Origin: Betaproteobacteria bacterium MOLA814
GTDB taxonomy: Bacteria > Pseudomonadota > Gammaproteobacteria > Burkholderiales > Burkholderiaceae_C
DNA length: 64,000 nucleotides
Assembly (NCBI GenBank): GCA_000496475.1
Contig: AYMW01000001.1
Coordinates: forward strand, 40,858-104,857
Reading direction: 5' to 3'
Shown here piece by piece: positions 26,000-34,708 of the stretch (position 1 is its first letter; every line of letters starts with the position of its first letter). The notes beneath the pieces were generated by a model, which saw only the letters and a list, made by a program, of their open reading frames with translations, made no database searches and was not told where the DNA came from. The position numbers and the translations under genes were made by a program.

Positions 26000-27757
26000 T
26001 CACTTGGATCCGTTGATACCAACTAAAACAAGTCCTTCTTTGTCTGGCACTGGCGGTTCACCAGATCGGGTTGCATGCTCAAAGGCTTCATGCACGCTCA
26101 GAAACACCTTTCCCGTCAGGCGCTGACCTAGTTCGGTCGTTCGGAGCCGGTCCATGACTGGTCCTTTCACCTCGGCCAGCGCGAAAGTCATCCCTCTGGC
26201 TGATAGGCTGCGCTCTAGCTGTGTCAGTACGCCCAGCGCCGTGGTGTCAACCTGGTTCACGGCAGAGCAAATCAACAGGACGTAGCGAAGGGAGGGGTCA
26301 TCAGTCAGCAGTTTTTCGATGTAGTCCTCAAGGATAGTGGCGTTCGCAAAGAACAGGCTCTCATCAACGCGCAGGGCCAGTAGGCCAGGCACGGTCTCCA
26401 CTGCGTGTCGTTTGATATTGCGGAAGTGCTCGCTGCCGGGAACCCGACCAACGACCGCCATGTGAGGGTGACTGCTGCGCCAGACCAGAACCCCTAGCGA
26501 TAGCACCACACCAGTCAAAATGCCTGCTTCCACACCCAGTGTCACCACGCCCAGCGCTGTGGCAAGCAGGGACAACGCATCGGAGCGGTCGTAGTGCCAG
26601 GCCTCCTTGAGAGTCTTAAGGTCAATCAGCGAGGTCACCGCCACAATGATCGTGGCAGCCAGCACAGCATGAGGCAGGTAGTGAAACAGACCAGTCAGTG
26701 CGGCAATCACCAGCGCCATCAGCGCCGCGGAAATAACGCCGGCTAAAGGCGTGTTGGCACCCGCGGCGAAGTTGACCACAGAGCGCGAAAAACCACCAGT
26801 CACAGGGTAGCCGCCCGACAACGCGCTGGCCACATTGGCGGCACCCAGACCGAGCAGTTCGCGGTTGGGTTCAATGCGTTGCTGGCGCTTGAGTGCCAGA
26901 GATTGCGCCACCGACACGCTTTCAACAAAGCCGATTAGCGTGATCAGCAGCGCAGGCAGCCAGAGCTGTCCCAGCGTGGTCATGTTGGGCAAGGAAAGTG
27001 CCAATTGCGGTAGACCCTGCGGCACATGACCCACCACGCTGACGCCGGCAGTTTCGTTGAGCTTGAACCCAGCCACCAAAGCGGTCGATGCAATCACGGC
27101 CACCATCGGTGCGAGTTTTGTCATCAGGTCGGCCGCCTTAGCCGAACACCCAACCCGTATCAGGCACTGGGCCAAATAGCGACGGGCCAGGAGTAGAAAA
27201 AGCAGGCTGGATACACCGATGACCAGTGTGGCCGGCTGGGTCTGGGGCAGAGCCTTGACCAGGCCGGCTAGTGTCTCCAATACGTCCGAACCGGCCACCT
27301 TGACGCCAAGGATGTACTTGAGCTGACCCACAGCGATCAAGACCGCAGAACCGGTGATGAAGCCGCTGATAACAGGGTGACTGAGAAAATAGGCAAGGAA
27401 ACCCAAACGCAAGGCGCCGAAAACCAACAGCATGACGCCCGAGATAAGCGACAGTTGCACGGCGAGTGCCACATAGTCAGACGACCCTGCGGCTGCCAAG
27501 GGCTGCAAGGCGCTGGCTGTCATGAGCGAAGCGACCGCCACCGGGCCCACCGCCAGCGTCATGCTAGAACCCAGTAAAGCGTAAGCCACGATAGGCAGGA
27601 TGCTGGCATACAGGCCAACCTCAGGCGGCAGCCCAGCCAGCATGGCGTAGGCAAGACTTTGTGGAATAAGCATGACCGTGACGATCAGGCCAGCAGTGAG
27701 GTCACCAGCCAGCCAGGTCGGTTGGTAGGTACGAAGCCATAAAGGTAACCATGACAT
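26000..27757 (-). CDS. SulP-family anion (sulfate) permease with STAS domain
   Basis: The protein has 585 residues. The SulP signature region begins LTAGLIVTVMLIPQSLAYAM. About 10-14 hydrophobic segments follow, then a C-terminal STAS domain at ~450-570 (VLLICSAVNQVDTTALGVLT). It imports sulfate or a related anion. It is the last gene of the leftward bigR-yeeE-yeeE-sulP run, 96 bp after the second yeeE. The context suggests removal or uptake of the sulfate/sulfite formed from sulfide. Confidence 0.9.
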   Translation of the reverse strand: MSWLPLWLRTYQPTWLAGDLTAGLIVTVMLIPQSLAYAMLAGLPPEVGLYASILPIVAYALLGSSMTLAVGPVAVASLMTASALQPLAAAGSSDYVALAVQLSLISGVMLLVFGALRLGFLAYFLSHPVISGFITGSAVLIAVGQLKYILGVKVAGSDVLETLAGLVKALPQTQPATLVIGVSSLLFLLLARRYLAQCLIRVGCSAKAADLMTKLAPMVAVIASTALVAGFKLNETAGVSVVGHVPQGLPQLALSLPNMTTLGQLWLPALLITLIGFVESVSVAQSLALKRQQRIEPNRELLGLGAANVASALSGGYPVTGGFSRSVVNFAAGANTPLAGVISAALMALVIAALTGLFHYLPHAVLAATIIVAVTSLIDLKTLKEAWHYDRSDALSLLATALGVVTLGVEAGILTGVVLSLGVLVWRSSHPHMAVVGRVPGSEHFRNIKRHAVETVPGLLALRVDESLFFANATILEDYIEKLLTDDPSLRYVLLICSAVNQVDTTALGVLTQLERSLSARGMTFALAEVKGPVMDRLRTTELGQRLTGKVFLSVHEAFEHATRSGEPPVPDKEGLVLVGINGSK

Positions 27758-27853
27758 GAGGTTTTCCGTGTTGGATGGGGAGTTGTGCCCGCTCAGTCAC
27801 ACGCACGGGTCAGGGCAAAAATCTGAGCCGACCGGGCCCAGAACTGCAGAAGG

Positions 27854-28312
27854 TTAGAGAGGGCCTGGGCCAGTTTTTTCCTGTGTGTCCACGCTCTGCA
27901 TTCGCCGTTCGCTCCATTCGAAAAGCGCCATGCCCACGAGCATGGCCAGTACAAAAACGGCGGCTTTGGGCTGGCCTGCGCCCAGTGAGACAATGGCAGG
28001 GCCTGGACAATAACCCGCCAGGCCCCAGCCTGCACCGAATAACAAGCTGCCGCCTAGCAGGCGCTTGTCAATGTCTTTCGAGTTGGGCAGTTGGAGAGCA
28101 CCTCCCAGAAAAGTAGTGGTGCGTTTTTTTGCCAACGCGAACGCAAAGCTGCCGACCAAGATGGCGCCGCCCATCACCAGCGCGAGCGATGGATCCCAGG
28201 CGCCAAACAGGTCCAAGAAACCGAGGACTTTGCCGGGGTCGGTCATGCCGGAGAGGATCAGGCCGATGCCGAAAATTAGCCCAACTGCAAATTCAAAGAT
28301 GCGATGATTCAT
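27854..28312 (-). CDS. YeeE/YedE-family sulfur-compound transporter half, C-terminal type
   Basis: The protein has 152 residues from ATG 28312, which has AAGGA six bases upstream. Four or five hydrophobic segments are seen, with GLIFGIGLILSGMTDPGKVL, then GAGWGLAGYCPGPAIVSLGA, which holds the conserved Cys of the family. YeeE/YedE proteins carry thiosulfate or other sulfur species across the inner membrane. It pairs with the 28335-28769 gene as two halves of one transporter. Confidence 0.88.
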   Translation of the reverse strand: MNHRIFEFAVGLIFGIGLILSGMTDPGKVLGFLDLFGAWDPSLALVMGGAILVGSFAFALAKKRTTTFLGGALQLPNSKDIDKRLLGGSLLFGAGWGLAGYCPGPAIVSLGAGQPKAAVFVLAMLVGMALFEWSERRMQSVDTQEKTGPGPL

Positions 28313-28334
28313 GAGTTTTCCTTGGTTTATGGTG

Positions 28335-28769
28335 TCAAGCGGCCAGCACATGGCGAACGAGATAGACGGTCACAAAGCCCGTGCCCATGAAGGTGAGCGT
28401 GGCCACCAACGAGCGGGGCGACAGACGAGACAAGCCACAAACCCCGTGCCCGCTGGTGCAACCGGAACCAAACCGTGTGCCCACGCCCACCAGCAGGCCA
28501 GCAACGACCAGCGTGGCCCACCCCGCGTCGATGCGTACGGCGCTAGGTCCGGCTACAACAAAATAAATCAGGGGCGCAGCGAGCATGCCCAGCACCAAGG
28601 ATAGGCGCCAGCCCACGTCACCTGATGTCGGGCGTAACAGTCCACCAATGATCCCGCTGATGCCCAAGATGCGGCCATTGAACAAAATGAAGACTGCCGA
28701 GGCCAGGCCCAGCAAGATACCGCCCGACAGTGAAGCCCACGGCGTGAAGTTGTTCCAGTCGATTGTCAT
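28335..28769 (-). CDS. YeeE/YedE-family sulfur-compound transporter half, N-terminal type
   Basis: The protein has 144 residues. Hydrophobic segments surround [20 protein letters not shown], the two-Cys signature of the family. It overlaps the bigR-like stop by ATGA and ends 22 bp before the second half. It is predicted to be an inner-membrane transporter for a reduced sulfur compound, possibly thiosulfate or sulfite. Confidence 0.9.
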   Translation of the reverse strand: MTIDWNNFTPWASLSGGILLGLASAVFILFNGRILGISGIIGGLLRPTSGDVGWRLSLVLGMLAAPLIYFVVAGPSAVRIDAGWATLVVAGLLVGVGTRFGSGCTSGHGVCGLSRLSPRSLVATLTFMGTGFVTVYLVRHVLAA

Positions 28770-29098
28770 TTCTTTTTCCTTTTTGATTGATCACAAAATT
28801 GCTCGTACAGTACGGCCATCACGGCCAGCGCCTGCTCGCTGTCGATGCGGTAATAAATAGCCGTGCCCTCGCGTCGCGTGCTGACCAAACCGTCTTCACG
28901 CAACACGCTCAGTTGCTGGGATAACGTTGGCTGCACAATACCGACGATCTCCTCAAGTTCACCCACCCGCAACTCGCCCTGTGCCAGTTGGCACATCAGC
29001 AACAGCCGATCAGGGTTGGACAGCGCCTTCATCAGGCGGCCAGCCTCTTTGGCCGAGCGGCGCAGTATGTCGATGTCCATTACGGTGCCTGCATCCAT
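28766..29098 (-). CDS. bigR: BigR/SqrR-like ArsR-family persulfide-sensing repressor
   Basis: The protein has 110 residues with an ArsR winged helix (ALSNPDRLLLMCQLAQGELR, then IVQPTLSQQLSVLREDGLV). Cys36 and Cys102 sit where BigR/SqrR have the dithiol that forms a tetrasulfide with persulfides; no metal site of the ArsR type is seen. It probably represses its own operon and the divergent persulfide genes. The start could also be ATG at 29080. Confidence 0.88.
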   Translation of the reverse strand: MDAGTVMDIDILRRSAKEAGRLMKALSNPDRLLLMCQLAQGELRVGELEEIVGIVQPTLSQQLSVLREDGLVSTRREGTAIYYRIDSEQALAVMAVLYEQFCDQSKRKKK

Positions 29099-29109
29099 GG
29101 GGTTGTGAC

Positions 29110-29175
29110 TCTTTTCGTAGTTAATATAAATATATTATATTTAGTTATATATTATCTGTCAATATAATTTAGGTT
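29110..29175. promoter_or_regulatory. AT-rich divergent promoter/operator of the bigR region
   Basis: An almost pure A/T stretch with overlapping inverted repeats (AATATAAATATATTATATTT) lies between bigR and the relic blh gene. BigR operators are AT-rich palindromes, so binding here is expected. The exact -10 and -35 elements cannot be fixed by eye. Confidence 0.55.
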
Positions 29176-29201
29176 GGTATTTTTTGAACAAGGCAAGTTC
29201 C

Positions 29202-29480
29202 ATGACTCCTACCGTAGAAAGCTTTTCAACCCTCACCTAGACCGTGAACTACGTGGCTTATGAGAAGGAAGGCACAGCCTGCGCCACCATTGATTCAGTG
29301 CATGGCTACGACCCCAAGACCGGGCACACCCAGACAGCCTCGGCAGACAAGCTGAACGCATTCATACAGGAAAAAAACTGCAAGTCGATTGGATTTTAGA
29401 AACCCACGCTTATGCCGATCACCTGTTGCAGGACGACGAAGTCGTTGCCATCGGTGCGTCAGCTGCTAAGCCGGACGTCC
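29202..29480 (+). pseudogene. Persulfide dioxygenase (Blh/ETHE1-like) 5' remnant
   Basis: MTPTVESFSTLT, then a TAG (29238-29240) where relatives have Trp, then TVNYVAYEKEGTACATIDSV and ASADKLNAFIQEKNC follow the N-terminus of bacterial Blh metallo-beta-lactamase proteins. After that the frame shifts, and VDWILETHAYADHL, the metal-binding THAHADH region (second His changed to Tyr), is in another frame. Homology fades near 29480, so the bulk of the gene is deleted. Blh oxidises glutathione persulfide and is a usual BigR target, which fits the position. Confidence 0.75.
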
Positions 29481-29514
29481 GCCTGGGAGAGCACGCTGGC
29501 CGAGCGGTATCCAC

Positions 29515-29862
29515 TCACGCCAGTGCGCGGTAGCCTTTCAAGCCGCCAGCGATGTATCGGGCATTGGTGTAGCCCATGCGACGCAAAGTGTCTGCAGACA
29601 AAGCGCCACGATTGTGGGCGTTGCTTTAGCACAGAATTACAGTATGAAGCTCTGGTATCACGCCCTCGATGTTCATCTCAAGCTTGCCGCGGCTGAGATG
29701 GAGCGATCCAACGATGTGATCGGCTTCGTGCTCTTCCTTGTCGCGGATGTCCAGTGCGATGGCGCCGGTTGCCAGCAAGCTGTCGACCTGTTCGGGGAGC
29801 ACACCTTGCACTTGGGAGATGGCGTCATCGGCCAGGCACTGAAATTTTTGAGTGTAGGCCAT
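29515..29862 (-). pseudogene. Rhodanese-domain protein, interrupted at the active site
   Basis: The frame from ATG 29862 reads MAYTQKFQCLADDAISQVQG, then ALDIRDKEEHEADHIVGSLH and ELHTVILC, then TAA (29626-29628). It continues in frame with SNAHNRGALSADTLRRMGYT and IAGGLKGYRALA to a TGA at 29515. The stop falls inside the active-site loop (normally C-x4-R), so the enzyme is dead. Rhodaneses transfer sulfane sulfur and commonly sit beside blh under BigR control. Confidence 0.78.
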
Positions 29863-29917
29863 TGGATTCTCAGAGTTGCAAAAGACGAATAGGAATTTCA
29901 ACCGAATGACGTATGGC

Positions 29918-30138
29918 GGTTCTGCCGCAGCAAGGATCTACGACAATCTAGCGCATCCATGATGTCCGTAAAAGTGTGGTCAATGGCGCCTTACGCAACG
30001 TTCTCACACAGCGCCACGACCCGCTGATAGTGATGTTGACTTGCATGAGATGGTACGTAACCTATCCCCTGAGCCTAGGTCACACGAATAGATGATACGG
30101 GAACGCGGTGTTTTCGTTTAAGCTTATGCGGCAGAACC
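29918..30138 (+). mobile_element. MITE-like internal deletion derivative of the IS6-family element (221 bp)
   Basis: The ends are perfect 10-bp inverted repeats, GGTTCTGCCG and CGGCAGAACC. The left part aligns with the first ~200 bp of the IS6 element at 5860 (for example ACAATC.AGCGCAT, then GATGTCCGTAAAAGTGTGGT, later CGGGAACGCGGTGTTTTCGT), including a decayed transposase N-terminus. The rest, down to the right repeat, is deleted. Flanking 8-mers do not match. Confidence 0.75.
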
Positions 30139-30152
30139 CAAAGCCTTAGACG

Positions 30153-31127
30153 CTAAGCAGCTACAACTGTTATGAGTAAGTAAGCAAGGTAGATAAAGTA
30201 TGCGCCAAGCAGCACAGCACCTTCTAGGCGGTTGATGCTGCCGGTCTTGCTTTTAAAACCCATACCCACCACAAATAAAGCGATGGTGAGTAGCACCATG
30301 ATGGGGAAATCTCGCGCCATGATGGATGGGTCCACCGCAGCCGGTGCGATCAGGCCAGCGACTCCGACGACACCCAAAGTGTTGAATAGGTTGGATCCCA
30401 AAATATTACCAAGTGCCATTGCATGCTGCTGCTTTCGCACAGCCACCACGCTAGACACGAGCTCTGGCAGCGAAGTGCCAATGGCCACCACAGTCAGGCC
30501 AACGACCAAATCACTCACACCTAGACTTTTCGCCATATTCTCTGCCCCCCACACCAAGGCGCGTGAACTGGCCATCATCACCAATAAGCCTGTGCCCACC
30601 AACAGCCAAGCACGCTTGGCAGACATCTGATGTTCCTGCGCCTCAACTGCTGCGGCTTGGGACATTGCGTCTTCTCTGGTAGCCATGCTTTGGCGAACAA
30701 GCCACCACATCACAGCGGCAAACGTGGCTATCAAAACCAAAGCATCCAACAAGCTGAGTTGACCATCCAGTAACTGATAGCCAGCCAGCAAAGTCACACC
30801 AGTGAGTATGGGTAGCTCTTGGCGCAACACTTGCGACTGCACAGGAATGGGACTGATCAGTGCCGTCATGCCCAAAATCAATGCAATGTTGCAAATGTTA
30901 GAGCCGTAGGCGTTGCCTAAAGCAAGTCCTGGGTTGTCTTGCAGCGCGGCAATCGCCGACACAACCATCTCTGGTGCAGAGGTTCCAATGCCCACAACAA
31001 CCATGCCAATGAGTAGCGCAGGCATACCGTAATGGTTGGCAATGGCGGCTGCGCCATCAACAAATTTATCGGCGCTAAGAACCAGCAGCACCAAACCAAT
31101 AACAAATGCCAAAATAAACATAGTCAT
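30153..31127 (-). CDS. Na+/Ca2+ exchanger family (CaCA, YrbG-like) antiporter
   Basis: The protein has about 324 residues from ATG 31127. Two alpha repeats carry GIGTSAPEMVVSAIAALQ and AIGTSLPELVSSVVAV, each with the acidic ion-binding residue. Ten or so hydrophobic segments are seen. It exports Ca2+ (or another divalent ion) in exchange for Na+ or H+ at the inner membrane. An upstream in-frame start (31235) would add a 36-residue hydrophobic N-terminus, but YrbG proteins usually begin as at 31127. Confidence 0.88.
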   Translation of the reverse strand: MTMFILAFVIGLVLLVLSADKFVDGAAAIANHYGMPALLIGMVVVGIGTSAPEMVVSAIAALQDNPGLALGNAYGSNICNIALILGMTALISPIPVQSQVLRQELPILTGVTLLAGYQLLDGQLSLLDALVLIATFAAVMWWLVRQSMATREDAMSQAAAVEAQEHQMSAKRAWLLVGTGLLVMMASSRALVWGAENMAKSLGVSDLVVGLTVVAIGTSLPELVSSVVAVRKQQHAMALGNILGSNLFNTLGVVGVAGLIAPAAVDPSIMARDFPIMVLLTIALFVVGMGFKSKTGSINRLEGAVLLGAYFIYLAYLLITVVAA

Positions 31128-31713
31128 GATGGAGCTTGCGCGGTGATGTAGCGCAATAGTGAGCGTGAGGCTTATGAAGCCAAAAACAACGCCGACAGTA
31201 ACTGTCTGCGGTATAGCCTGAGCAGTGACCTGCATCTGGATGACAGGAATGTAACAGATGCATCACAGCTTTCACTATGTTGTTTGAACATCTTGGCTAC
31301 GCAGGTGCAACAAGCTTCCCAGTGGTGCGGCGCCAACCACCCTGCCCCAGAGTAAGTTCAATTCGAACGGATTCAGGTTGCTGTGATTGATGCCTGACAA
31401 CACACTGTATTCGAGCAGCAGGTTGGCATTCCCCCAAACCTGTAGCAACCCTCGATGTAATTAAAGATGTCTGACTTGGCTGCTGCTCAAGCTTATTCAA
31501 AAGCACGGTTACCCTTAGCTCTCTTGTTTAAAAATGGTCAAGGGGTCGTCAAGGATTACACTGAAGTAAGGCATTTGTTCAATGTGGTCGACCTACAAAG
31601 CTTCAACACATTGCTGCGCGAACAGGCCATGCCAACCCGTCCACCCTGTCTAGGCGAATGACGCCCTATCCACAATGAAACTACATATCCGAACGTATGT
31701 CCGGGGAGAAACC
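31128..31713. other. Intergenic, 586 bp; possible Sel1-repeat relic
   Basis: One plus-strand frame near 31467-31661 contains ALLFKNGQGVVKDYTEVRHL, which resembles part of a Sel1-like repeat (xxYxxGxGVxKDYxEA). No complete gene is visible. The rest holds nothing I recognise. Confidence 0.35.
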
Positions 31714-32271
31714 ATGCTCAAAGCGCTGTCCGTTAGCATCACAATTCTGGCCCTTGCCAGCAGCCTGCACGCCCAGTCCATGAATCACACCGACATGGAT
31801 CATGCAGCTCACATGAAAACCATCGAAGACGCCCAGCGGCAGGCGGAAGTTTCGCTGCGTGGTGAAGACGTTATGCCATTTAGCCTTGCGGCAACAACGC
31901 ACATCTTCAGCAAGCTGGTGGATGGTGGCGTTCAGCAAGTTGTGGCCAAGAATTCGAACGACAACGCCCAGGTCATATTGGTGCGTCAGCACCTTCAACA
32001 AATTCGTGAGGAATTTCTCAAAGGGGACTTCTCAAACCCCACCCACATTCACGGTCAGAGCATGCCCGGACTTGCGGACCTTCAAGCGGCAAAGTCTGGT
32101 CAAATCGCCATTGACTATAAGGATGTGAACGGTGGAGCGGAACTCACTTACAAGACAGGAACGCCACGTTTAGTAGCAGCACTGCATAAGTGGTTTGACG
32201 CTCAACTCTCCGACCATGGCATGGATGCCATGGAAGGCCACGACCACCATGGTGAAATGAAGAAGCCTTGA
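31714..32271 (+). CDS. Exported His/Met-rich protein (often mis-annotated as aspartate carbamoyltransferase)
   Basis: The protein has 185 residues. A signal peptide (MLKALSVSITILALASSLHA) is followed by MNHTDMDHAAHMK. The core includes VMPFSLAATTHIFSKLVDGG and IHGQSMPGLADLQ, and the tail is His-rich (MEGHDHHGEMKK). From memory, close relatives occur in metal-resistant Burkholderiales and have a wrong enzymatic name in databases. Periplasmic metal binding is inferred from composition. GGGGAG precedes ATG 31714. It is followed 36 bp later by a methyltransferase gene with which it is often linked. Confidence 0.75.
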   Translation: MLKALSVSITILALASSLHAQSMNHTDMDHAAHMKTIEDAQRQAEVSLRGEDVMPFSLAATTHIFSKLVDGGVQQVVAKNSNDNAQVILVRQHLQQIREEFLKGDFSNPTHIHGQSMPGLADLQAAKSGQIAIDYKDVNGGAELTYKTGTPRLVAALHKWFDAQLSDHGMDAMEGHDHHGEMKKP

Positions 32272-32307
32272 TCGTTAAAATCCTTGCAACACCAGAGGAA
32301 ACAAGTG

Positions 32308-32928
32308 ATGGACAAGCAACAGGAACACTGGGAAAAGGTCTATCAAACCAAGTCGCCGGATGCGGTGAGCTGGTTTCAAGAACACGCCACCCGTTCGTTT
32401 GAGATCATTCGGTCAATTGGCGAAACATCCGAGGCACAGATCATTGATGTAGGGTCAGGCGCGTCCACATTGTTGGATGATCTGCTGACTGGGGGATTCA
32501 AACATGTGTCGGTGCTGGATCTTTCTGCAAGTGCGCTGGAAGTAGCGCGCAGGCGCCTTGGGCCACTCGGTCAAAACGTGAGATGGATGACTGGCGACAT
32601 TCGAACCGTGGCCCTGCCTGAGCAGACTTATGACATCTGGCACGACCGCGCCGTCTTTCACTTCCTAACCGACCCAGCGGATCGAATTGCTTACGTGCGC
32701 CAGGTCGTGAAGTCAGTCAAGCCCGGTGGCCATGTGATTGTGGCTACCTTTGCACCCGATGGTCCTGAGCAGTGCAGTGGTTTGCCTGTGGTCCGATACG
32801 ACCCCAATCAACTGCACGATGAGTTTGGCCCAGCGTTTGAACTACTGGAACACACCAGTGAAGCGCACAAGACGCCGTGGGGTTCGGTTCAGCACTTCGT
32901 TTATTGCCACTGCCGAGCACCTTATTGA
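32308..32928 (+). CDS. Class I SAM-dependent methyltransferase
   Basis: The protein has 206 residues. It begins MDKQQEHWEKVYQTKSPDAV; motif I is IIDVGSGASTLLDDLLTGGF, and the post-I acidic residue is in VSVLDLSASALEVARRR. The later segment IWHDRAVFHFLTDPADRIAY is typical of trans-aconitate/thiol-methyltransferase-like relatives of the TPMT/TehB kind. AGAGGAA lies upstream of ATG 32308. It is in tandem with the His/Met-rich protein gene, so it may act on a metal or metalloid compound; this is speculative. Confidence 0.85.
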   Translation: MDKQQEHWEKVYQTKSPDAVSWFQEHATRSFEIIRSIGETSEAQIIDVGSGASTLLDDLLTGGFKHVSVLDLSASALEVARRRLGPLGQNVRWMTGDIRTVALPEQTYDIWHDRAVFHFLTDPADRIAYVRQVVKSVKPGGHVIVATFAPDGPEQCSGLPVVRYDPNQLHDEFGPAFELLEHTSEAHKTPWGSVQHFVYCHCRAPY

Positions 32929-33045
32929 TCGCTGAAACTTGTTATAAAAACGGCCCGAAAAATGCGGCAATGCACGCGAGGCCAACCGGGGTAAAGATAT
33001 TAACTAGAGATGGACTTCCCGCGCAACGGTAGACAAACTCGAACC

Positions 33046-33190
33046 TCACATTGAGGCGCGTTCAAACGCCTCGGGACTGACGCCACCCAGAGGGCTGTGA
33101 CGTCTCGTTCGATTGTAGTAAGCCCAGATGTAACCCAACACATCGGCGCGAGCCAGGTCTCGTGTTTTGTCAATACGCTTTCGGACACGC
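33046..33190 (-). pseudogene. IS3-family transposase OrfB, C-terminal fragment
   Basis: KKERVRKRIDKTRDLARADV followed by YNRTRRHSPLGGVSPEAFE is the C-terminus of IS3-group OrfB. It differs from the copy at 38-906, so it is a remnant of another element. The rest of the gene is absent. Confidence 0.8.
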
Positions 33191-33274
33191 TCTTTTTTTT
33201 CAGTGTTTATTAACTCGGCAACCGCCGAGCTAACGCTCACCCGTCAGGAAGCGTTGAATGTACCAACTTGATTG

Positions 33275-33440
33275 CTACATCATCATTCCACCATCTACCG
33301 TGAATAATTGATCTGTTGCAAAAACTGACTCGTCGCTGGCCAAGTACATCACGATGGGTGGAATTTACGCTGTTTGAGCCAATTTGCCCAGGGGGTGGCG
33401 CGCAATAAGTGGCTTTCGAGCGGCGATGGGATAGTCGTAA
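33275..33440 (-). pseudogene. SDR-family dehydrogenase, 3' fragment with a frame break
   Basis: The strand reads ARKPLIARHPLGKLAQ, then a frame break, then IPPIVMYLASDESVFATDQL and FTVDGGMMM with a TAG at 33275-33277. The last part is the typical SDR C-terminus (xxTGxxxxVDGGM). No Rossmann N-terminus is present. Bases 33441-33779 hold nothing I can assign. Confidence 0.65.
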
Positions 33441-33779
33441 CTGTTGATGCGCTTTAGATGCCGGCGCGCGCCGTGCTGATTTCTTCACCATTAAACAACC
33501 AGTCTGACCAACTACTCAAGGCTGGACTTGATGCCCAGCGTGTTCACTTAACAAAGTGCTCATATGTGCGCAGCCACTTTGTCCGTAGATCGGTGCGGCA
33601 CGATCAAATCGAGTCACAACTGTTACAGTTGGGCGAATCACACTCTTGCGAGATAACTGAACGTGTTGTGCACGGTTTGTATGTCGCTGTTATGACAGCC
33701 CACAACTGGCGCTGCGACGCGTCAACAGATCGATACAGTTCTGTTTAAACACACACGCAACAAGCAATTGGACAACAGC

Positions 33780-34067
33780 ATGGCTCAACAATTAACGGCA
33801 TCTATAGTGAGATTGACATTGGGCTGTATATTGGCCGCAGTATCTGGAACTTTTGCTTGGGCAGATGACTCTGATACACCTGATACAGCACGTCGGTTTC
33901 ATGTGACAACAGCACAAGCAACTGGTACACACCCAACAGAAAAACGAGACGTGTACACCCCGTACGGCGCTGGGATACACATTATTCGCTCGAATGGCTC
34001 TATCGGATACCTTACAACAACCAATGGTCGATTCGTCACTTCTCCACACAAGTACAACACTCAGTAA
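33780..34067 (+). CDS. Small exported protein of unknown function
   Basis: The protein has 95 residues from ATG 33780 (TTG 33768 is an alternative). The N-terminal signal peptide has a core IVRLTLGCILAAVSG and a likely cleavage after FAWA. The mature part is short, with RDVYTPYGAGIHIIRSNGSI. It is probably periplasmic. The CopD-like gene starts 42 bp later on the same strand. Confidence 0.55.
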   Translation: MAQQLTASIVRLTLGCILAAVSGTFAWADDSDTPDTARRFHVTTAQATGTHPTEKRDVYTPYGAGIHIIRSNGSIGYLTTTNGRFVTSPHKYNTQ

Positions 34068-34109
34068 GCGTACGCGTGAGACACATTTCCTTACCAACCA
34101 AGCACATTC

Positions 34110-34577
34110 ATGATTTACAGCATCTTAAAACTCGCACACCTTCTGTCAATCATCGTTTGGATAGGCGGCATGGTGTTTGCCCACTTCTTTTTACGCCCTG
34201 CCGTGGCCACCATAGAGGCACCACAGCGTGTTCGTTTGATGCACGACGTGTTGGGGCGGTTTTTTAAAGCGGTGGTGTATGCTGCGGGCTTGACGCTTGT
34301 AAGCGGTTTGTGGATGATTGCACGTGTTGCCAAACAAACAGTGCAAGCTGGTGGATCGTTTCAAATGCCAATCGAATGGACAGTCATGGCTGCGCTGGGT
34401 ATCGTCATGGTGCTCATTTTTGGCCATATCCGTTTTGCTTTATACAAAAAGCTAGACCGCGCAGTGACCGCTGCTGATTGGATTGCAGGAGGCGCGGCAT
34501 TGGCCAGTATCAAACTGTGGGTAGGCATCAACATAGCCTTGGGTATTTCAATTGTAGGTATCACGCTTCTGGCTTAA
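34110..34577 (+). CDS. CopD-like/DUF2269-like four-helix membrane protein
   Basis: The protein has 155 residues with four hydrophobic helices. The first has LAHLLSIIVWIGGMVFAHFF, a CopD-like signature with a conserved His, and VYAAGLTLVSGLWMI follows. CopD-domain proteins are linked to copper uptake or to haem-like membrane functions; the exact role is unknown. It may be in one operon with the preceding small exported protein. Confidence 0.75.
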   Translation: MIYSILKLAHLLSIIVWIGGMVFAHFFLRPAVATIEAPQRVRLMHDVLGRFFKAVVYAAGLTLVSGLWMIARVAKQTVQAGGSFQMPIEWTVMAALGIVMVLIFGHIRFALYKKLDRAVTAADWIAGGAALASIKLWVGINIALGISIVGITLLA

Positions 34578-34708
34578 ACAGCTATGTAAGCTTGGTAGTA
34601 CGCGGCCATGGCCCAGCACCGGACTGCAAGCCTGTGGTACCACATGGCTTTTAATGGCCATTTCCAGCTCACAACGTCAAGGCGTTGGACAGCAATTGGG
34701 CCAAGCCA

